From contig CM057456.1 in NCBI GenBank assembly GCA_016271365.2, positions 665,845,501-665,909,500 of the forward strand: a stretch of DNA of 64,000 nucleotides. The letters run 5' to 3'. The DNA comes from Neoceratodus forsteri. Lineage: Eukaryota; Chordata; Ceratodontiformes; Ceratodontidae. This document shows positions 1 through 11,100 of this stretch, one piece after another. The notes below the pieces were generated by a model. The model worked only from the letters and a program-made list of their open reading frames with translations. It was not told the DNA's origin and made no database searches. Within the stretch, counting starts at the first letter, position 1; every line of letters starts with the position of its first letter. Both the position numbers and the translations under genes were made by a program.

Positions 1-700
1 AGTCCTCCTGCACTACCCTTATCTCATCACCAGCTCAGTGATTTATCCCCAGGTGGAAAAACATGTTTAGCTTTCCATCCCATCCTGCTGCCCCAGCGAT
101 CTTCTGAATGTTCTTTCTATCCCTCCAAACTGTGATTCCAGGTAAGCACTTAACCTCTCTTTCTCACATTCTGTCTGACCTCAAGTCTACCCCCTAACAA
201 TAGAATCCCCCACCAGGAGTTTCTTCCTCCTCCTCCTCCTCCTCTGGGGTCCTCTGCCTCCCTTCCAGTCTCCACTATGTACGGTAGAATCCCCTACATC
301 CTTCTTAATCTCCACTGCAGGTGCTTCCTTGGGACTGTCCTGCCCTGCCAGAGCAACATAAGAGTTGTGGAGTGGAACCATAGGAGGGATGTGCCTCTGC
401 CCCACTGCCCTCACCCTTCATGAGCCCACTGTAGTCCAGCCAGTCCTTTGCCTAGGCAACCTTTGAGGCAGTGGCAGCAAACGTGGTGCTCTGTGGACAA
501 AGGTGGAGGTCCCTCAAATCCTGACCAAATCAGCCTGGAGATGAGCAACCTCCTCCCTCAGCCCAGAGAGGTGCCTACAGATGGGACAGCACTGCATCTT
601 CCAGAATGTCTCACAAATGACTGCCTCTCCACAGCTACTGCACTGCACCACTCCCATCATGTCTTGTTTGTGGCTCCTCTCCCATAACTTTGCATAGTTA
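1..700 (-). pseudogene. CR1/L3-type LINE ORF1 remnant with SGNH-esterase motifs
   Basis: On the minus strand an open stretch from 414 to 187 runs through an Arg-rich segment into LLVGDSIVRG. This matches block I (GDS, nucleophile Ser) of the SGNH-hydrolase domain found in ORF1 of many CR1/L3 elements. Below 187, after a stop and frame changes, VKCLPG and then a FFHLGIN stretch (a changed GTND-type block III) follow in the expected order. ORF1 proteins of this class bind RNA or lipid and support LINE retrotransposition; the esterase activity is known from the family, not shown here. The region from 414 to about 700 has weaker ORF1-like minus-strand coding character. The copy is broken by stops and cut by the window edge. 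The LINE family call is firm to CR1-like, not to subfamily. Confidence 0.6.
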
Positions 701-1068
701 CTCTCTCCTCCATTCCTGTTTTGTTTTTCTCCCTACTTTCCTACTGCCTTTGTGCCCTTACAGCTCCCACCCTTCATGTTCTGGGACAGGAATTTCCTGT
801 ATTCCTCTGTAGTCTGCTTCTTCCTTGCTCAGAGTCAGACATCCAGCAGCTAGGGGGAGAGGGACAGCTACTGTTTTCCTTCAAGGATGGCAAGTTTTAT
901 GTGTCTCAGTGATCCCCCCTTCCTGCTCCCAAACAGGAAGTTCCTGTTGTTAGTCAAATCCAATGCCTATAAAAGTGGAACTGACCTAAGGGTGGAGGGG
1001 TGGGTGGGTGGGAGCAATACCATCATGTAATAAGCTCTGACTCTCTCAGTGTGTCAGTAGTAACTGGA
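700..1068. other. unassigned non-coding stretch
   Basis: Pyrimidine-rich unique-looking DNA between the CR1 ORF1 remnant and the tandem repeat. Short ORFs here show no domain, and I see no repeat boundary or promoter. Confidence 0.4.
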
Positions 1069-2040
1069 GGTCCCCATTTACTTAGCAGACCCTACACTTC
1101 TAATAAAGTATCTGTCTGCATACTCCCTAGTCAGAAGTGTTCTAGTAGTAAAGTTCTAGCCCTTTACTCAGCTGTTTCCTTGGCCTTGCTCTGATAGCGA
1201 GAATGTTGTCTGCCAAAAGCTGACTAATGGGAAGTCTAAATGCAGACACCTGGTTTACTTCTGCCTGAACTCCCTCATTTAAAGATCTCCTCCTCACCTA
1301 GGTAACTGCAAAGATAACAGTTCCCTTCCCCTAACTCAGACAAGCACACTAACTCTTATGTTTTTTATACCTTAACTGAAGGTCCCAATTTACCTTGCAG
1401 ACCCTACACTTCTAATAAAGTATCTGTCTGCTTACCCCCTAGTCAGGAGTGTTCTAGTAGTAAAGTTCTAGCTCCTTAGTCAGCTGTCTCTTTGGCCTTG
1501 CTGTGATAACAAGATTGCTCTCTGCCAAAAATAGACTAATGGGAAGTCTTAATGCAGACACGCTGCTTAATCCAGCCTAAGTCACACACCCTAATTTATA
1601 ACTCTCCTCCTCAGCTAGGTAACTACAAAGATAACAGTTCCCTTACCCAAACTCAGACAAGCACACTAACTCTTCTGTTTTTTTTTATACCTTAACTGAA
1701 GGTCCCAATTTACTTTGCAGACCCTACATTTCTAATAACGTATTTGTCTGCTTACTCCCTAGTCAAAAGTGTTCTAGTAGTAAAGTTCTAGCTCCTTAGT
1801 CAACTGCCTCCTTGGCTTTGCCTTAATAAATAATAATTAATTTATAAATTAAAATAATTAAATAAATTAATAAATAGATACTTAATAAAGTATCTTTCTG
1901 TTTACCCCCTAGTCAGAAGTGTTCTAGTAGTAAAGTTCTAGCTCCTTAGTCAGTTGTCTCCTTGGCCTTGCTCTAATAGCAAGATTTCCCTCTGCCAAAA
2001 GTTGGCTAAAGGGAAGTCTAAATGCAGACACCTGGTTTTT
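1069..2040. repeat. tandem repeat, ~316-bp unit, about 3 copies
   Basis: A unit beginning GGTCCCAATTTA and running through CTAATAAAGTATCTGTCTG and TTCTAGTAGTAAAGTTCTAG starts at about 1069, 1381 and 1701. The third copy is cut at about 1826 and followed by an AT-rich patch made of AATAAATTAA-like words. A partial fourth copy resumes near 1881 and ends near 2040. Spacings are 312 and 320 bp. Copies differ by scattered substitutions, so the array is not recent. No coding potential. Confidence 0.85.
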
Positions 2041-2095
2041 GGACTTAGTTTTTCTCTAGTTCTTTTTTCATGCCAAGGGATCCTTTTTTTATTTT

Positions 2096-4298
2096 TTATT
2101 TTTCATTTGTTAACCGGGTAAGGAAACTGGACTGAAGCTCTTTTTCAGGTCCGACACAGATTATGAAAACCAAACAACAGCAATAACATACTTCAACATT
2201 AGGCAAATTCATCTATTACAGATACAATGTGACTTATTAAGTGAACAAGATTCATATAAGAATTTAAAATGGGATTTAGAAGTCACTGTGCGAATAGAAA
2301 CAGGCAAAGCATTCCAATGAAATGGGGCAGAATTACTCAAAGCTCAAGACCTATGTTTATGCTTGCACAAGGTAGTTTCAAGCAACACTCCATTTGAAAA
2401 CCTCAGCATTGATGGAACAGAATGCACTGATATCAAATCAGACAAAGGAAAAGAACACTCATGAATAGCATTAAAGGTTAATAAACCAAAAACATATTCA
2501 ATATGGACGTTATAGGGGAGCCAAACTAGTTGAGAGTATAAATCGCATGAATGGGGGCAATAAGGAACTAACAAAATAAAACAACAAATATTATTAAATG
2601 TTACAGAAAGAATGTTTGATTCCCTCATATCCAACCTAAAATAAGTACTAGCAACATAATCCAGATGGGGAGAAGAGTATCAACTGTTATGACCTACCTA
2701 GTTTCAAAGCTTAAATAAGACTTAAATTTGAATAATATACCTAATTATTGATTAACTTTATTGCTAATAGTAGTAACCTGCAGCAAAAAAGTAAGTGTAG
2801 GATCCAACAAAACCCCAAGGTACTTAAATTACTGTACTTGTTCAATTATAATACCATCCAAATCATACACTTCCAAACAGGGTCCAGTTTTTACCATGGC
2901 ATTGGTTCCAAAAATCATTGATTTGATTTTCTTTGAATTAAGAACCAACCGATTGTGGAATAATAGTACAATAGTAGAAAACTGGAAGTTGTTATCCCTC
3001 TGTACAGACAGTTGGTGAGACCACATCTGGAGTACTGTGTGCAGTTCTGGAGACCCCGTCTCTTCAAAGACATAGACAGAGTGGAAGCTGTCCAGAGGAA
3101 GGCACCCAAAATGGTGCAGGGTCTGTACCAGAAGACATATGAAGAAAGACGAAAGGAGCTTAATATGTATACCCTTGAGGAAAGAAGGGAGAGAGGGGAC
3201 ATGATAGAAACTTTCAAGTACCTCAAGGGAATCGACAAAGTCCAAGAGGGTAGCATCTTTCAGAAAAAGAGATGTGCAAGAACAAGGGGGCACAATTTGA
3301 AGATAGAGGGGAGACAGCTCAGAGGTAATGTGAGGAAGTATTTTTTCATTGAGAAGGTTGTGGATGCATGGAACAGCTTCCCTGAGGAGGTCATGGAGTC
3401 AAGAACAGTGGGAGAATTCAAGAATGCATGGGACAGACATAAGGAAGTCCTAGTGGGGGGTAGGAGGAAGTAAGCTGTTGGTTAACTAGAATCTGCAGCT
3501 TATCTGTTAGGTAGGAAAATGGGCAGACCAGGTTGGCCAAGCGGTCCTTATCTGCAATCAAATTCTATGTTTCTATTGTCAACAAGCCATTCTCAAATAA
3601 TATGAAATCAAACTGGATTTTAGTGGAAATGGTAGCAATAGAATTTGCCTGATAAAACAAAATTAAATCATCTGCATAAAGTGAACTTTTACACCCAGAA
3701 CTAACAGAGGTTAATTGGTTAATGTACAAAGAAAACAATAAGGGCCCAAAATGGACCCTTGAGGAACATCACAATCTATGGGGGTCCCCTGGGAGCTCAA
3801 TAGAATCAGTCTTAACAACCTGAGATCTCTCGGACAAATAATCTCCTATTCAAGCTGCACAGTAACAAGAAAAGCCCACTTCAATAAGCGTACAATAAGT
3901 AAGCTTATGATCTACTATCAGGTTGACTGCCTTGGTCAGGTCCACAAACATCGCACCAGTCATCAAACCCTTCTGAACCCTAAACATCTAAACCCTCTGA
4001 GTACAGTGTCTGTGAACCTTACCAAGGCAGTACCAGTACCACAGTTCTTTCTAAAACCATGCTGAGTGCTGCTCAGCAACCCATACTCCTCTAAATAACC
4101 ATTGATCTGTTTAGCAACAACCTTCTCCATTAACTTACTCAAAGGATTGATAGTAGAGATAGGCTGAAAATCTTCCATCAACTCAGCTTGTGGTTTTTTG
4201 GGGATAGGGGTAACCTTAGCTTGCTTCCAGCTTGATGGAAATTGCTGAGAAATTAACAATAAATTAAAAATATAACAAAGGGGATCAATAATGATCAT
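2096..4298 (-). mobile_element. L2-type LINE, 5'-truncated, split by a CR1 insertion
   Basis: Read on the minus strand, 4298 to 3963 encodes the RT fingers (FPSSWKQAKVTPIPKK, then a QHGFRKNCGTGTAL stretch). Later frames give MFVDLTKAVN, FGPLLFSLYIN and, at about 3690-3660, SLYADDLILF with the catalytic YADD. After the CR1 insert, the thumb resumes with LNSKKIKSMIFG (about 2950-2900). The 3' end near 2100 contains an AACCGGGTAAGG...AGCTCTTTTTCAGG tail. The order matches jockey-superfamily (L2/CR1) RTs. The apurinic-type endonuclease and 5' end are missing, and several frameshifts and stops kill the frame. The family is L2-like by motif style; an exact clade needs a tree. Confidence 0.75.
2976..3590 (+). 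mobile_element. CR1/L3 LINE 3' fragment inserted in the L2-type LINE
   Basis: The plus strand encodes the C-terminal end of a CR1-type RT protein from LVRPHLEYCVQFWRP (about 3012) through YEERRKELNMYTLEERRERG to a stop at 3473. It then has a short 3' UTR ending in CAAATTCTATGTTTCTATT, which matches the ATTCTATG-type 3' terminus of CR1 elements. It is 5'-truncated as CR1 copies usually are. L2-type sequence flanks it on both sides in the opposite orientation, so the CR1 inserted later. The reading frame of the fragment is intact over about 150 codons, suggesting a comparatively young copy. Confidence 0.85.
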
Positions 4299-4660
4299 TT
4301 GATAGTTTTTTTTGAGACAAAAAAAGAATCTCTTGGTATGAAAAAGGATTTCAGACTTAGTTTTTCTCCTAGTCCTTGTTCATTTCAAGGAATCCTTTTT
4401 TGTTTCATAGGGCAAAGGATTCTTGAAATGAAAAAGGATTTTTTTTGTAACTGTTCCTGTCATTTTTCTCATTTTTCCCTAGCGTATAGTGATACCCCCC
4501 ACCCTTCGATTGTGCCCTGGTCCCCAAAATTGTGTTATATTTGTCCCTGGTGTCTTGTAGCACCCTTCAACCTCCAATTTCCCACCTTGTGCATAGTTAT
4601 TTTGTCTCTGGTGTCCAGTGGTGCTCCCCCATCCTCCCATGCCTGACCCTGTAAAAGTCT
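4299..4660. repeat. short imperfect tandem units rich in CCCTGGTGTCT
   Basis: Three imperfect units share a core close to CCCTGGTGTCTAGTGGTGC followed by CCATCCTCC (about 4550, 4605 and 4670). Just upstream, 4335-4420 repeats a GACTTAGTTTTTCTC...CAAGG(A)ATCC segment also present at 2041-2090, so the same sequence lies on both sides of the L2-type LINE. No gene seen. Confidence 0.5.
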
Positions 4661-5600
4661 TCCTTATCCCTGGTGTCTAATGGTGCCCCCATCCTCCAGT
4701 GGCTATTGCTTTTTGTTCATCCTTGATATAAAGTCTAGTGCTAAGCCTCCACTCTTCCAAGTCCTTTCCATCCTGAAAGGAAGAAAACAGTCTCTTAATG
4801 TCTTTTATTTTCCTTTTTACAACTGTCAATAAAAATGTCCACCAGTGAGGTGCACCCGCATCCCCACCCAACCTCCCACTATGCACCCACCACCCGGCAT
4901 CCCCCAGACCCCCCATATTCTCTCAACTGAACTGGTCTCACTGTGAAGATCCACTCTCCAATTGAAGAAACAACTTACTGCTGGACTTAGCGACTGCTAT
5001 ATGAGAAATTTATGGAGGCATTATTTAGGGAGTCAGTATAGCACAGTGGTTTAAGGCTCTGAGCTGCAAATCTGGAGACCTAGGTTTGAATCCCCCAGCC
5101 ATGATTTGCATACTGTGTGACCCTGAGCAAGTCACTTAACTTCCCTGTGCTCCCAGGTCACACCTGTAAACAAGCTTTCAGCTTAGTGTGCTATTCCTGG
5201 TTAAACAATTGAAAATAAAATAACAAGGTAAGTGCATTTTAATCTCCTGTTGAAATGCATTGAAGTGCAATTACCTTATTTCTCATATAGCAGTCACTGG
5301 TTGTAGCAGGAAGATCTGTCTTCATTCAAAAAGTGGATCTTCACAGTGGGACCAGTTCAGGTGAGTAAGGGCATGTGGGAGGGTCTAGGGTGGAAGGGCA
5401 GTGGATGCACAGTGGGAGGACAGGTGGGATGCAGGTGTGCATTACCTGTGGATTTTTTTTGGACATATGTACAGCAAATAAATAAAAGACATTGGGGGAC
5501 TATTTTCCTATTTACAGGAAGTGGAGGACTTAGAGGGTAGGGCATACCACTAGACACCAGGGGAAGGATTAGTATAAAGAGCAACAAACATTGGAGGGCT
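4655..5600. repeat. large foldback (inverted repeat) element with a SINE in the loop
   Basis: The left arm (about 4660-5015) and right arm (about 5277-5590) are imperfect reverse complements. Both contain AATGTCTTTTATTT, the CCTCCCACT(A/G)TGCATCCAC word, TGAACTGGTC(T/C)CACTGTGAAG and GACTGCTATATGAGAAAT in matching order. The arms are about 300 bp and roughly 75-80% alike by eye. The spacer holds a SINE at 5028-5225. Structure suggests a foldback or MITE-type DNA element, or an inverted duplication later hit by a SINE. No transposase is present. Confidence 0.75.
5028..5225 (+). mobile_element. tRNA-derived CORE-SINE with L2-type tail (copy A)
   Basis: A Pol III A-box-like TATAGCACAGTGG and B-box-like GGTTTGAATCCC form the tRNA-related head. 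A MIR/CORE-like body (CTGTGTGACCCTGAGCAAGT, then CACTTAACTTCCCTGTGC) follows, and the tail AGCTTTCAGCTTAGTGTGCTA ends in TTCCTGGTTAAACAATTGAAAATAAA. Copy B lies at 24135-24347 on the opposite strand. The tail resembles the 3' end of the L2-type LINE at 2096-4298, the usual sign of the LINE that mobilises a SINE. Confidence 0.85.
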
Positions 5601-6103
5601 ATTACAATCATGCTTAACTGATTTACAAGTGGATACCATTTATGGGGGTGGAGGGGTAAATAGTTTGATTAAAAATTCTTAGAAACTGCCCTTACTGTGT
5701 TACACAACCAATAAATGTCTCATTCCATTCTGCTGCTTATTAACAATTCTTAATAATGATAATTGCAGTCTCACAGAGAAAAAACACATTGTGCTTTGTC
5801 TTCTATGTACTCTTTAACACGTGATAGATACAGTTTAAAGTGCACTCCTCTCTGCATCACCATGAGGATGTCCAACATTGAAACATCCAACTAAGGTTCT
5901 GATGTCACTCCTGAAAACTGTCACCTGCAAAGAACAAAAGTATCAGTACAAGTGAGGAGAATGGACAGCCACTCTAACGGTATGTGGTGCAAGCAGTGAC
6001 AATTAGCCTACAAGCTAAGGATAGATACAAAATGCCAAAAAACAATCCGCTGAAAGTGCTGGGGTTCTTTATTACATAAAAGTCAGCAAATCATACTGCA
6101 AGC
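5600..6103. other. unassigned non-coding stretch
   Basis: AT-rich DNA between the foldback and the 5' LTR. I see no coding frame, terminal repeats or microsatellite here. Confidence 0.4.
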
Positions 6104-6905
6104 TGTGACGCTTGGCCAGCTGGTTATGACTGATGGATGATATCTGTAATATAAAAATATAGTGTGTGATTGTCACAGTGCTTCCATGGGTGCCCCCCCC
6201 CCCCCAGGTTTCAGTAAAATGACCGGATATATATTAAACCAGGAGATCTCTGTAATGTATTTAACTTCCTTGAGACATTGCATTTTATGGCCTTTTTTTG
6301 ACCTGTTGCTTCTTTGAAGAGGAAATGAAATGAGACTTTATGAGTCTGCCAGAGGATGAAAATCATAAACTTTTATGATGCCTTAACAGCAAGAACATTT
6401 AATATCAACTGGTGTTGAAAAGTTATAAAACCCTTTGAAATGCCTTGGGAGAAGGAACTGGGAAATCCAAGACTTATAATTTGGGGAATTAGTTTTTGCT
6501 GATGTCACCATATTTAAAATACCTCCTGATAGGACATCATGTTTGTATTTTTTTAATACTCTAAAAGGAGGAGCTAGATGACATATAGAAGGGGTGTGGA
6601 GAGACACAGTTTAAGCTAATACTGTGTCTGAACTGTTTTTTGAGACATATACCATCTTTGAACTCTTGACAGACACAGCTGTCTGATATAACTATAGGCA
6701 CTTAGAGGTAATACATTAGATAGAAAAGATCTAAATGTACTTTGGTAGGAGTTTGTCTGTAGTTTTCCTTGTTTTTCCTTATGTGATTGTATGCTCTTTG
6801 ATATAATGTTCTGTGTTTACATTTTACATATTTCTATCCATTTTTAGTAAACCTTTTATTCAAAAGACTGCCTGGGTGTCCACACGTTCTTTTTTTGCAT
6901 GTGAC
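6104..6905 (+). repeat. 5' LTR of the Gmr1-like Ty3/gypsy element
   Basis: TGTGACGCTTGGCCAGCTGG at 6104 recurs, slightly changed, at 16941. The two stretches then run in parallel for about 365 bp, including a poly-C tract, CCAGGAGATCTCTGTAATGTA, GAGACATTGCATTTTATGGCC and CCCTTTGAAATGCCTTGGGA. The 3' border is estimated from the CA-ended TTTTTTGCA and the following GTGACGCA near 6890-6910, because the other LTR is cut before this point. Pairwise differences are frequent, so the insertion is old. I could not assign a primer-binding site. Confidence 0.75.
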
Positions 6906-7480
6906 GCATAGATGGTTAAGTTTGACAATTGTTCAAAAGCTTGATGGTGTTACTAAACTGGGGAAAAGTAAGACTACAACTAAGCCCTTTTATAGAGTTT
7001 TAAGGGTTCATTTTGGATACCTGATTAGGTGCCCTTAGACGAAAGACATGTTGCATCCCCCAAGGAGAATATTATATGAGCCTGTACAATGGGGTATGCT
7101 AGTATAAGGTTCACAGTTTGAATCCCCTCAGAACTTGAGACTAAAGGTGATTAGGACCCACAAGCAGACAGGAGGGTTACCCTGTCTGTTACCTGTTCAC
7201 ATTACTGCACTCAGAGGTTGGTACTATGGGAGCCGAGGGCCTGAACTGCTGAGTGTGTTTGTGACAGATTTGGTTAGCAGCAGTGAGATAAATTTGGTAA
7301 CACAAGCTTTAACTGTTTAGTGTATCAGCTTAATACTGTACAGCTCACTTGGAAAATAAGACAGTGATTTATTTTTTAAAAAGGAAACAGAACTATATAA
7401 TTTTGCTTACAGTCAAGTTCCTACCTGCTTTATTTTTTTTTCTAAAGTGCAAGTTAAAGTAGCCATAGTTAGGGAAGAAG
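6906..7480 (+). other. leader region of the Gmr1-like element
   Basis: Non-coding sequence between the 5' LTR and gag. A segment at about 7170-7265 (TTCACATTACTGCACTCAGA and flanks) reappears in reverse orientation immediately after the truncated 3' LTR at 17308-17400. Confidence 0.5.
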
Positions 7481-8777
7481 ATGGCTTCCAACTACAGGGG
7501 GTACACTGTAGATTAGTTGAGGCAGTTGTGCCAGGACAGAGAAGTCCTGTACAAGGTGAGAGCAACCAAGCAGAACCTCATGGATGCCCTGATGGCAGCA
7601 GATGCCCAGAGCATTGAGTCACAGACTGTTACTGTAAAGGACCAAAGCTTGGGCATGGAGGGGCTAGTGGCCAGTGCAGTGTCCAGATCCAGTGAGGAGG
7701 GCAGCAGGGCCAGTGTAAGCAAAGGACCACAGCTGCAGGGAAAGGTCACCAGCATTCTGGAGCCAGAAGCAATCAGGCTGCAGATTGAGTTGTGAAGAAT
7801 GGAGCTGGAGTTCCAGAGAGACGCTGAATGAGAGAAATGAGTCACAGAGGAGAAGAGGGAGCGAGAATAGTGAGAAGCTGACCATGAATAGCGTGGGTGC
7901 CAGTGCACCGCAGAGGGAAGCAAGAACAGCAAGAGGAGGACTGTGGGGAGTGTGAGTGCCAGAAACAACATGAACTGGAGAAGCTATGACTCCAACCACC
8001 AGCACCAGAGCAGATAAGTGGCTTGGGTTTAACTGGAACTACGGACTGGGTTACAAATTAATTTCCAAATTGATAACTGAATTTAAAGGGGAGGAGGATA
8101 TGGATGCCTTTTTAAATTCCTTTGAAAAATTTGTATTCAGGCAAAAATTCTTAGAGAGTCCTGGAGCTTCCAGCTGTCCCCGCTACTTACCAGAAAAGCT
8201 CGGGATGCATTGAGTCAAATGGACAATGAGGACAGTAATGATTACAGCAAACTTAAAGCTGTACTTTTAAAAATGTTTGATTTAACTGCAGAAGCATACA
8301 GAGCTAAATTCTGTAAGCTCAGGAGAAGCTCTGGCATGAGCTATGAGGAGCTAGCCATGAAACAATGTTAATGTTTAAAATGTTGATGGGAGGGAATTGA
8401 AGCAAAATCTGTAGATAAAATTGAAAATGCTGTTTTGTTAGAACAGTTTTTCTGGGCATGCCCAGCAGAGCTGAAAACTTGACTGGAGGACTGAGATCCC
8501 AAAACAGTGCAAGAAGCTGCTGAAGTCTTGGACCACTGTGCTAAGCGCAGACCTGCTCTGAGAGTGAATGGGGCAGGTTTGGCAGCACAGAAAGGGAAAA
8601 GCACGCCTTCAGGGCAGCTAAAACCCTCACTGCCTCCACTGAAACCAGTTAGCCCCAGGTTTCAATGAAAAGAGTTCCCTGAGAAAAAAAACAATGTTGG
8701 GTTTGTAAAGAAACTGGGCCTCTTGCCAGACAGTGTCCCAAAAGGACGAGCAATATGCAGAATGGGGCTAGAAAAGA
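7480..8777 (+). pseudogene. gag of the Gmr1-like element, SCAN-like capsid plus degenerate zinc knuckle
   Basis: Plus-strand frames give an N-terminal Glu/Gln-rich charged region (7517-7990). A capsid-like segment from about 8090 follows with DMDAFLNSFEKF, then KLKAVLLKMF and EAYRAKF-type helices, the arrangement shared with the vertebrate SCAN domain, which is known to derive from Gmr1-like Gag. A zinc knuckle near 8692 reads CWVCKETGPLARQC, that is CX2CX4(P)X4C, with the expected His replaced by Pro. Gag packages element RNA into particles. Frames shift several times (near 8190, 8380 and 8640) and stops occur, so no full protein is made. The gene is interrupted right after the knuckle by the L2 LINE. 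Confidence 0.75.
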
Positions 8778-8803
8778 AGTCAATCAATCAATCAATCAAT
8801 CAA
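8778..8803. repeat. (TCAA)n microsatellite at the L2 3' terminus
   Basis: Six TCAA units on the plus strand equal TTGA repeats at the LINE 3' end, the self-primed tail used by L2-group elements at target-primed reverse transcription. Confidence 0.85.
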
Positions 8804-9397
8804 ATTCTTTATTTATCCAGGCGAACACCATTGAGCAGGCTCATTTACAAGGTGGACCTGCATTACACAAGTCAAGTAGCAATGCATTTCTATACAGACA
8901 AATTGACAGTAGCTGCAAGAGTACAACAGTACAGGTAGGCCTGCAATAGACAGAATAAGTAAAAATACATTTGGGTTCAGGTAAAAGACAGTTGGTAAGG
9001 GTATACATAACAATAGGGTAGCAAGTCAGTAAACATTTATACAGATACAACAACATACATGGTTTAGTATTCCTGTAAGGTAGATGCATTATAGTCCAGT
9101 GAAGAGATTAGTTGAAATGGATGCTACAAGTGAAGAGACATACATAGTCAGTTTAAAAAGAGCCAAGTGTATCAAGGGGGAGACGTGTCAGGAGAAGTGG
9201 GCAGCCAGTGTGGGGGGGCCTGGAAATGGGATAATACTAGAAGTGAAGGAATGAGATGCTGTGGGTATACAAGGAATAGGTGGGTGAGGGAGGGTGAGAT
9301 TGAGGGTGGTAGATAAGTAGGTGGCTCAGGGACAAGTTATGCACCGATACAAGGGGAAAAGCAGGGAGGATGTGGGAGGGGGTTGTAAGTAAGCTAG

Positions 9398-9630
9398 GAT
9401 CACTGGAAGCGGTTGCAGGCTTCTGTAATGTATTTTGAGTATAAGATCTTAAACACAATGAGACTAACAGGAGTCCTCAGTTTCAGTGATTTCTGTAGCA
9501 CATTCCAGAGCTCGGATCAATGGAAGTAGTTGCAGGCTTCTGTAATGTATTTTGAGTATAAGGACTTAAACACAGTAATACTAACAGGAGTCCTCAGTTT
9601 CAGTGATTTCTGTACCATATTCCAGAGTGA
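9398..9630. repeat. 116-bp tandem duplication inside the L2 C-terminal region
   Basis: GGATCACTGGAAGCGGTTGC at about 9398 and GGATCAATGGAAGTAGTTGC at about 9514 begin two near-identical copies. Each runs through TGTAATGTATTTTGAGTATA and AACAGGAGTCCTCAGTTTC to CATTCCAGAG. The duplication lies in the end of the LINE ORF and breaks its C-terminus. Confidence 0.85.
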
Positions 9631-11100
9631 CGGTAGAACGAATCCTATGTCAGCTCTCCCAAAACATGTTAGGGCTTTGGGCACTTTCAGAGAAATCAGT
9701 GAACAGCTTCTTAGGGCATAGGTTCCAGGCATATTGAGAGTCAGGCAATCAACAATGTACTACAGAAGTTTACCAGTGATAGCTCTGTATGTCCAGAGAG
9801 CTGCATTTTTATTTCATCTGTAGTGTAAGGAGGTCCAACCTACAGCCGCATATAAAGAACAGCGATAGGTGGAGAAAGGGAGACCAGTGATGAAGCACAG
9901 GGCTCTGTGGTAAAGTATATACAATTTACTGAGGTATGAAGTAGCACATTGGCTGTATATAAAGTTGGCTTAATCAATTAGGGAAAGGAACGTAGACTGA
10001 ACTAGCTGTCTTTTGGCCTCTGTAGTTAGTAGGTAGTTTAACCTGAAGAAGAGACCTAGTCTTTGCCTCAGTTTTTTTAACAAATCCTCCAGTTGGTCTG
10101 CAAAGGAAAGTCTGAAGTCTAGCCAGACTCCCAAGTATTTGAATTTCAGCATAGATTCCAAGGTTTCTCCTAGGAGGGAGGTGATGGGGGGTATAGCATG
10201 GTTGGCTGCATGGTTAATAGGTGGAAATAGCATCACCTTTATCTTTTTGGCATTAAGTAGCAATTTTTTACTAAGGAGCTGGTATTGAAGTATGTTGAAG
10301 TCAGCTTGCAGGTCACCATAGGCAGTTTCAGGAGTTGTACGGCTTAGGTAGATCACTGTATCATCTGCAAACAGATGAATTTTTGCCTCATTGATGCCTG
10401 AGTCTATATTGTTGATGTAGATGGCAAATCAAAGTGATCCCAGGATGGATCTCTGTCGGATGCCTCTTTTTAACAGATTTGAGGGAGAGAGTTCACCTTC
10501 GGCCTTGACCTGTTGGTGCCTATCAGAAAGGTAGTTGTGGAACCAACGCAAGAAGGTAGAATCTTGACCAATAGCTTTTAATGAAGAAAGAAGGAGGCTG
10601 TGGTTGACAGTTTTTATGACCTTACTTAGGTCTAGAAAAATGGTGCAGACAAATTTTTTGTTCTCTAGCTCATGCTGCCAATCATTTGTCACCTTGGCCA
10701 GGGCTATGATTGTATTATGTTCAGTTCTGAAACCAGATTGCATTGGGTTTAGCAAGTTAGTATCATCTATGAAAGATTTCAGCTGGGCATTCACAATGTT
10801 TTCCAGAAGTTTTGATAGTACCGGGAGAAGGGAGATGGGCCTGTAGTTGTTTAGATCACAGGGGTCTCCGGATTTAAACAACGGAATAACATGTGCTGTC
10901 TTCCACAGTTTGGGAAGGGTCCCTTGAGAAAGGGACAAGTTAAATAGATGCGTAATAGGTACGGCCAAGACATGATAGGTAATCTTTAGGTAGTATGGAT
11001 CGAAGGTGTCAGTGCCAGCACTTTTTCTGGTGTCCAACTGGAGGAGGAGATCTTCAACCTCTTTTAGTGAGGTAGGAGAGAATGAAAAGACTGCATCTGA
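9500..11100 (-). pseudogene. reverse transcriptase region of the nested L2-type LINE
   Basis: The frame from 11037 to 10429 encodes RT motifs in order: RKSAGTDTFDP, KLWKTAHVIPLFKSGDP, NNYRPISLLPVLSKLLE, MQSGFRTEHNT and FLDLSKVIKTVNH. The last normally reads DLSKAFDTVNH, so a conserved Asp is lost. After a stop at about 10428, HLFADDTVIY (about 10372-10345) carries the catalytic FADD, followed by LLLNAKKIKVMLF and a thumb region to 9970. A C-terminal piece at 9732-9517 holds LKVPKALTCFGRADIGF and LWN, as in L2 C-termini. RT copies the LINE RNA at the nicked target. The frameshift between the two RT halves and the motif loss make this copy dead. Confidence 0.85.

Noticed and set aside
5041..5110. 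A tRNA gene at the A/B boxes of the SINE
   Set aside because: No cloverleaf folding is possible, and the sequence continues into a CORE body and LINE tail seen in a second copy.
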